64,000 nucleotides of DNA from Thiorhodovibrio winogradskyi (GTDB lineage Bacteria > Pseudomonadota > Gammaproteobacteria > Chromatiales > Chromatiaceae), in assembly GCF_036208045.1 (NCBI RefSeq), contig NZ_CP121472.1, positions 2,801,531 through 2,865,530 of the forward strand. Direction: 5' to 3'. Positions 60,476-64,000 of this stretch are shown here, in pieces. Under the pieces are notes generated by a model. That model did no database searches. It saw nothing but the letters and a program-made list of their open reading frames with translations, and was not told the origin of the DNA. Made by a program: the position numbers and the translations under genes. Numbering within the stretch: position 1 is the first letter of the stretch; each line of letters begins with the position of its first letter.

Positions 60476-61729
60476 TCAGCCTGTTTTGTTATAAGAACTA
60501 CGCGAACGATAGAGGATCACCTTCAGCGCATCCTCGGTCAACTCAAATTCAGGCACTGTCCCATTGTGCGCCCGCATGGCGGGAATCACTTTGGTGCGCA
60601 CCCCCATGCCGCGCGCCTCCACATAGCCATAGTCGCGCAGAATGTCCATGATGATGGGATTGCGCGGCGAGCGTTGCCCGGCGATGATTTTTTCGATGGT
60701 CATGGCGTTCTGCAGGGCGCCGGGGCTGATAATCTCCAGACGATCCGCATAGCAACTGAGTTCAATATCAACTGAGCGCGTCCAGTCGCGGTGGGCCAGG
60801 GCGTTGATGGCCAGTTCGCGCACGGCTTCCCATGGGTAGTGCCAGTGGGTGGTTCGGCGCATATCGGCGCCAATGGTGGCGCTGTCCTCGGTGATGAAGG
60901 GACGCAAGGTGGCGGCTAGCTTGTCGATCAACCCGTCGTCAATATGCTGACTGCCCCCGCTGGCAGATCTTTTGCGGCGCGCGACCAGAGGGGCGTCGAG
61001 CACCACATCCAGGCGCGCATCGTAGGACTTTTCCGTGCCCGTGAAGACCATGACCCGCAAACCGGCCTGGCGGATGGCCTGACGTGGCTGGATGCCGAAA
61101 CCAAGCAAACCGGCGATGGAGGCGGTTTGATGACCACAGCCATCCTCGGCCATCAGGCCAAGGCCGAGCAGGCGCTGTTGCCATTGGTCGCTGTCCTCGG
61201 GAACATCCGGATCCTGGATGATATGACGCAGGTAATAGTCGAGCCGGTCAAGGTCGAGCCGGTCGATGCTAGTGCCGGCCACAGGCAGGGTTTCCGCGTG
61301 CAAGAGTCCGCCGGTTGCAAAAAGTCTCAGTTGCTGCTCGCGCGAGGCGATCTCGGAGCGGTTGCCCATGCGGATGTAGATATCCTCCCGTCCCTGATGA
61401 CGCAGTACATAGGGTTTGGAGATCCCGGCCGCGAGGGAGACGATACCCACGCGCTGCGTTTCGCTCCAGTGCAACTCTTCATAGAAGGGGATGATTTGCG
61501 GGTGAACTTTGTCGCGAAACACATTCAAAACCCACTCCTGGGTGTCAGCGCGTTGCAGACCGCTGACTCGACCGTTGTCCTCGACGCCGAGCAGAATGCG
61601 TCCGCCTTGTACATTCGCCAGGGCGACGATTTCTTTCGCCAGTTGCTCCGGGCGAATATCGTCACGCTTGAACTCAATGCCGGAATTCTCTCCGTTGGCG
61701 ATGATTTCTTCGAGATCGCGTTTTAGCAT
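60476..61729 (-). CDS. AlbA_2/Schlafen-type ATP-binding protein, putative transcription or stress factor
   Basis: The 417-residue protein has an N-terminal AlbA_2 (Schlafen-like) domain with ENSGIEFKRDDIRPEQLAKE, IVALANVQGGRILLGVEDNG and DIYIRMGNRSEIASREQQ. A C-terminal GHKL-like segment follows: HYPWEAVRELAINALAHRD and YADRLEIISPGALQNAMTIE. Such proteins were once called RecG-like helicases by name only. They are frequent in mobile or defence-rich regions. It lies among gene scraps, and the start ATG overlaps the end of the broken glycosyltransferase frame. Confidence 0.82.
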   Translation of the reverse strand: MLKRDLEEIIANGENSGIEFKRDDIRPEQLAKEIVALANVQGGRILLGVEDNGRVSGLQRADTQEWVLNVFRDKVHPQIIPFYEELHWSETQRVGIVSLAAGISKPYVLRHQGREDIYIRMGNRSEIASREQQLRLFATGGLLHAETLPVAGTSIDRLDLDRLDYYLRHIIQDPDVPEDSDQWQQRLLGLGLMAEDGCGHQTASIAGLLGFGIQPRQAIRQAGLRVMVFTGTEKSYDARLDVVLDAPLVARRKRSASGGSQHIDDGLIDKLAATLRPFITEDSATIGADMRRTTHWHYPWEAVRELAINALAHRDWTRSVDIELSCYADRLEIISPGALQNAMTIEKIIAGQRSPRNPIIMDILRDYGYVEARGMGVRTKVIPAMRAHNGTVPEFELTEDALKVILYRSRSSYNKTG

Positions 61730-61910
61730 AGCTTGTTGAACAACTCAGAGAATGCCAGCACGCTATTTTCGCGCGAGAACTGGTCTCGCGCGAAAACTGG
61801 CTTTCCGCGAGCGCCCTCCCCCGCTCGGTGAGCGCGCGGACAAGCGCCGGATCCGCGCAAAGCCGGCGCACGGCGGTGACGATTTGCGCCGGCGTACGCT
61901 CATCGACCAG
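61723..61910 (-). pseudogene. Glycosyltransferase (GT4-type) C-terminal scrap with 17-bp duplication
   Basis: The frame gives LVDERTPAQIVTAVRRLC, ADPALVRALTERGRALAES and QFSRE, the usual end of a GT4 glycosyltransferase. A 17-bp imperfect tandem duplication (61764-61797 region) then shifts the frame; skipping one copy restores QFSRENSVLAFSELFNKLC and a stop at 61723-61725. The N-terminal two thirds of the gene are missing. Confidence 0.6.
61766..61796. other. Perfect 13-bp inverted repeat
   Basis: TTTTCGCGCGAGA (61766-61778) and TCTCGCGCGAAAA (61784-61796) are exact reverse complements around ACTGG. The hairpin is produced by the 17-bp duplication in the glycosyltransferase scrap. It lies about 40 bp before the AlbA_2 gene start, on its 5' side. 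Confidence 0.75.
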
Positions 61911-62016
61911 ACACATCCTCATAGAGGTCCGCCATCGACACTTTGACATCGAGACTCGTCAGATCAATTAACTCTACGGCGGCGAAAGTATACAGCTCAA
62001 AATCGAGACCACGGCT
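61900..62016 (-). pseudogene. Uma2-family C-terminal scrap
   Basis: Between an upstream TGA (62017-62019) and a stop at 61900-61902 the frame reads SRGLDFELYTFAAVELIDLT followed by SLDVKVSMADLYEDV. That is the canonical end of an Uma2 protein (compare [12 protein letters not shown] in the leu-operon copy). The rest is missing. It overlaps the glycosyltransferase scrap by a few bases, so the two were fused by deletion. Confidence 0.6.
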
Positions 62017-62069
62017 TCAAACAGCACGGCAAGCCGCCGCCCCCACTTTTTCTATATTGTCCGCTCCCC

Positions 62070-62504
62070 TCAAAGCACTCCCCTGATCCAGCCTTCCAGC
62101 CCGCTCGCATCCATCGCACCGGATGTCCGGCCCAGCTCCCGGCCTTGGCGGAACACAATCATGGTGGGAATGCTCCGAATGCCAAAACGCATGGCCAGGC
62201 GCTGGTCTTTTTCTGTATTCACCTTGGCCAGACGCGCTTGGGGCTCGAGTTGCCGCGCCGCTTGAGCAAAGGCTGGCGCCATCATTTTGCAGGGGCCGCA
62301 CCAGGGCGCCCAGAAATCGACCACTAGCGGGATGCCAGCGCGCGAGGCATGGCGATCGAAGGTTTTTTCCGTGAGTTCCAGGGGGCGGCCCGTGAAGAGC
62401 TTGTCGTGACATTTGCCGCACTTGGCCTCCATTAGCGGTCGACTGGCCGGGACGCGGTTGACCGCATCGCAGTGGGGACAAACCAGATGGATTGCATCGG
62501 ACAT
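62070..62504 (-). CDS. trxC: Thioredoxin 2 (zinc-binding)
   Basis: The 144-residue protein has an N-terminal zinc ribbon (VCPHC and KCGKC pairs) followed by a thioredoxin fold with active site FWAPWCGPCKMMAP and cis-Pro in RSIPTMIVFRQG. It reduces disulfides and responds to oxidative stress in E. coli. It is divergent from cnoX, with 109 bp between. Confidence 0.95.
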   Translation of the reverse strand: MSDAIHLVCPHCDAVNRVPASRPLMEAKCGKCHDKLFTGRPLELTEKTFDRHASRAGIPLVVDFWAPWCGPCKMMAPAFAQAARQLEPQARLAKVNTEKDQRLAMRFGIRSIPTMIVFRQGRELGRTSGAMDASGLEGWIRGVL

Positions 62505-62613
62505 CAGAAGACTCCTGTTAAACCTGACTTGATTCTCAGGTCAAGGATGACCAAACTTCAGGGTTGATGGCAATGTTGTTTGCAACTTTCGCACGTTTTT
62601 GAGAAAGACTTCC

Positions 62614-63477
62614 ATGGCTGACTCACCTCATGTTATCGCGGTCACCACTGAGACCTTTCAGTCGGTGGTGCTTGATGGATCCCTCCAGCGTCCAGTGCTG
62701 GTTGACTTCTGGGCGGACTGGTGCGCGCCCTGCCGGCAGCTGATGCCCTTGCTCGCCAAGTTAGCGCAAGAATATGGCGGCCAGTTCCTGCTTGCCAAGG
62801 TCGATACCGAGGCCGAACAGGCACTGGCGATGCAATTTGGCATCCGCAGCCTACCAACGGTGCAATTGTTCAAGGACGGTCGGGTCATTGACCAGTTCAT
62901 GGGCGCCTTGCCGGAAGGACAAGTGCGCGAATTCCTCGAACGTCATCTCCCCAACGAGGGCGACAAGCGCATCGCCACTGCTCGCGCGCTCATGGTCAAA
63001 GAGGAATTCGACGCCGCCGAGGCCAAGCTGGCCGAGGCCGAACAACTTGGCGCCGGCGAACAGCAGCTGTTTGTCCCGCGCGCCGAGCTGCTTGCGGCCC
63101 GTGGCGATCTGAGCGCGCTGGAGGCGGCGCTTGAGCACACCCCTATCGAGCTGGTCGACCATCCGGACGTCAAATCCCTACATGCGCGCTTACTGTTCGC
63201 CCGCGCACTGACCGGGGCGCCAGACCTCGGCAGGCTCGAGCAGGAGATCGCCGCCGACTCGGATAACAGCCAGGCCAGATATCAACTTGCCGCGCGGCTT
63301 TTCATGAGCGGCAAGCAGGAGGCCGCCTTCGAGCATCTGCTCACCCTGATGCAAAAGGACCGCGGCTATGGCGAGGATGCCGCGCGCAAGGCCATTCTGA
63401 TGGGCTTCGAGCTGCTCGGCCAGGATCACCCACTGGTCACCAAAACCCGCGGTCGGCTCTCGCGACTGCTTTACTGA
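62614..63477 (+). CDS. cnoX: Thioredoxin-TPR chaperedoxin CnoX (YbbN)
   Basis: From ATG 62614 the protein has 287 residues. A thioredoxin domain (VDFWADWCAPCRQLMPLL, with WCAPC, and RSLPTVQLFKDG) is followed by TPR-like helical repeats. The family protects chaperone clients from oxidation and hands them to GroEL. The WCAPC active site keeps both cysteines, unlike E. coli CnoX (SQHC). The 3' end overlaps the convergent tilS gene by 7 bp. Confidence 0.92.
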   Translation: MADSPHVIAVTTETFQSVVLDGSLQRPVLVDFWADWCAPCRQLMPLLAKLAQEYGGQFLLAKVDTEAEQALAMQFGIRSLPTVQLFKDGRVIDQFMGALPEGQVREFLERHLPNEGDKRIATARALMVKEEFDAAEAKLAEAEQLGAGEQQLFVPRAELLAARGDLSALEAALEHTPIELVDHPDVKSLHARLLFARALTGAPDLGRLEQEIAADSDNSQARYQLAARLFMSGKQEAAFEHLLTLMQKDRGYGEDAARKAILMGFELLGQDHPLVTKTRGRLSRLLY

Positions 63478-64000
63478 CCTGCGACACCAGTACCCGGCGG
63501 GGGCTTCTCGGCGTCTGCCGCGAAACGTCCGGCATCGCCGATGATGTCTGTTAGTCCGGCGCTCACTCCGAGCGCGTGCAGCCAACGCAAGGCTGGTAAG
63601 CGGGCATCACAGAGCGCCACTCCAGCCACGGCCACAAGCTGCTCGCCGGCAAAGACCAGAGGCACATAGGGCCGCAGCCAAGACGGAACGCCACACTGCT
63701 GAAACAGCGCCTTGAGCGATCTGCTGGGGCCATCCGGTCGGGGCCGACATCTGAGTCCATGAAGGCCAAAGTGCACATGGAGGGAGTCCTCATTCAGCCG
63801 GGTTGCCCCCCTGAGTGGCGGCAGGCTGAGCTCGCCAAAACGCCCGCCCAGATGCAAGCATTGTCCGGCAGGCCACTCGATGCCGATCGTCGGCGGTGCA
63901 GGCAGTGGTTCCAGCGCGAAGAGATCATCGCGATAACGGCGCAGCTCGCAACCTGACCAAGCCACCAGTGGACTGGCGTCGGCGCGCGCGGCAAGCAGGC
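63471..64000 (-). CDS. tilS: tRNA(Ile)-lysidine synthase, C-terminal part (cut by window edge)
   Basis: The frame is open to the right edge, so the N-terminal ATP-pyrophosphatase domain lies outside the window. The visible 176 residues match the TilS C-terminal region: VAWSGCELRRYRDDLFAL, a beta-rich part, then LKALFQQCGVPSWLRPYVPL and FAGEQLVAVAGVALCD. TilS converts C34 to lysidine in tRNA-Ile(CAU). The GTG that might look like a start near 63965 is internal. Confidence 0.85.
   Translation of the reverse strand, partial: LLAARADASPLVAWSGCELRRYRDDLFALEPLPAPPTIGIEWPAGQCLHLGGRFGELSLPPLRGATRLNEDSLHVHFGLHGLRCRPRPDGPSRSLKALFQQCGVPSWLRPYVPLVFAGEQLVAVAGVALCDARLPALRWLHALGVSAGLTDIIGDAGRFAADAEKPPPGTGVAGQ

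Noticed and set aside
60476-61729. RecG helicase
   Set aside because: No helicase motifs; the AlbA_2 domain and GHKL-like tail explain the protein.

Overview
The window looks like chromosomal DNA of a GC-rich gammaproteobacterium. A purple sulfur bacterium (Chromatiaceae) or close relative is the best guess. The evidence is a nitrogen-fixation operon with a recognisable NifA/sigma-54 promoter, two different [NiFe] hydrogenases (a membrane Hyb type and a cytoplasmic NAD-linked HoxEFUYH type), large multihaem cytochromes and ordinary gammaproteobacterial housekeeping genes. No photosynthesis gene lies in the window, so the lineage is an inference. I saw no rRNA, no CRISPR array and no clear tRNA.

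Layout. Bases 1-1150 hold the end of an EamA permease and a hypoxanthine/uracil-DNA glycosylase. Bases 1228-5527 (minus strand) are a six-gene nif operon, nifB - 4Fe4S ferredoxin - 2Fe2S ferredoxin - FeSII (Shethna) protein - nifQ - draG, behind a -24/-12 promoter with a NifA upstream site. After a secreted trypsin-like protease come two divergent blocks. On the minus strand (10885-6686) are a heptahaem cytochrome, a membrane cytochrome b and an octahaem cytochrome of tetrathionate-reductase type. On the plus strand (11499-17352) is a hybOABCD-like hydrogenase operon. A candidate FNR site lies in the region between them.

Bases 17300-19110 are an AT-richer patch with two Nif11-leader RiPP precursors whose core peptides lack cysteine and which have no processing genes nearby. 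A CPA2 cation/proton antiporter and phosphatidylserine synthase follow. The hox operon (22178-28256) has an uncharacterised zinc-ribbon membrane protein between hoxF and hoxU. Downstream come serB and leuCD-leuB, with two Uma2-type genes inside the leu operon, then glgA, a DUF4912-like gene, an MFS permease, aroC, tolC, an RNase II-family gene, ygfZ, a dsbA-like gene, ubiA, trhP, a chaN-PDZ gene, an M1 peptidase, a response regulator, xseA, an aspartate aminotransferase and amylosucrase. Bases 60018-62016 are a patch of gene scraps (integrase tail, two broken Uma2 copies, a broken glycosyltransferase tail) around an AlbA_2/Schlafen-type gene. The window ends with trxC, cnoX and a partial tilS.

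How it fits together. The nif operon supplies FeMo-cofactor precursor, molybdenum, electron carriers, oxygen protection and post-translational switching for nitrogenase. Hyb and Hox could recycle its H2 into the quinone pool and NAD respectively. The multihaem block could drain quinol electrons into a periplasmic sulfur or other acceptor. GlgA and amylosucrase point to alpha-glucan storage. Short tandem repeats (4-, 7-, 13- and 14-base units) sit in several intergenic gaps.
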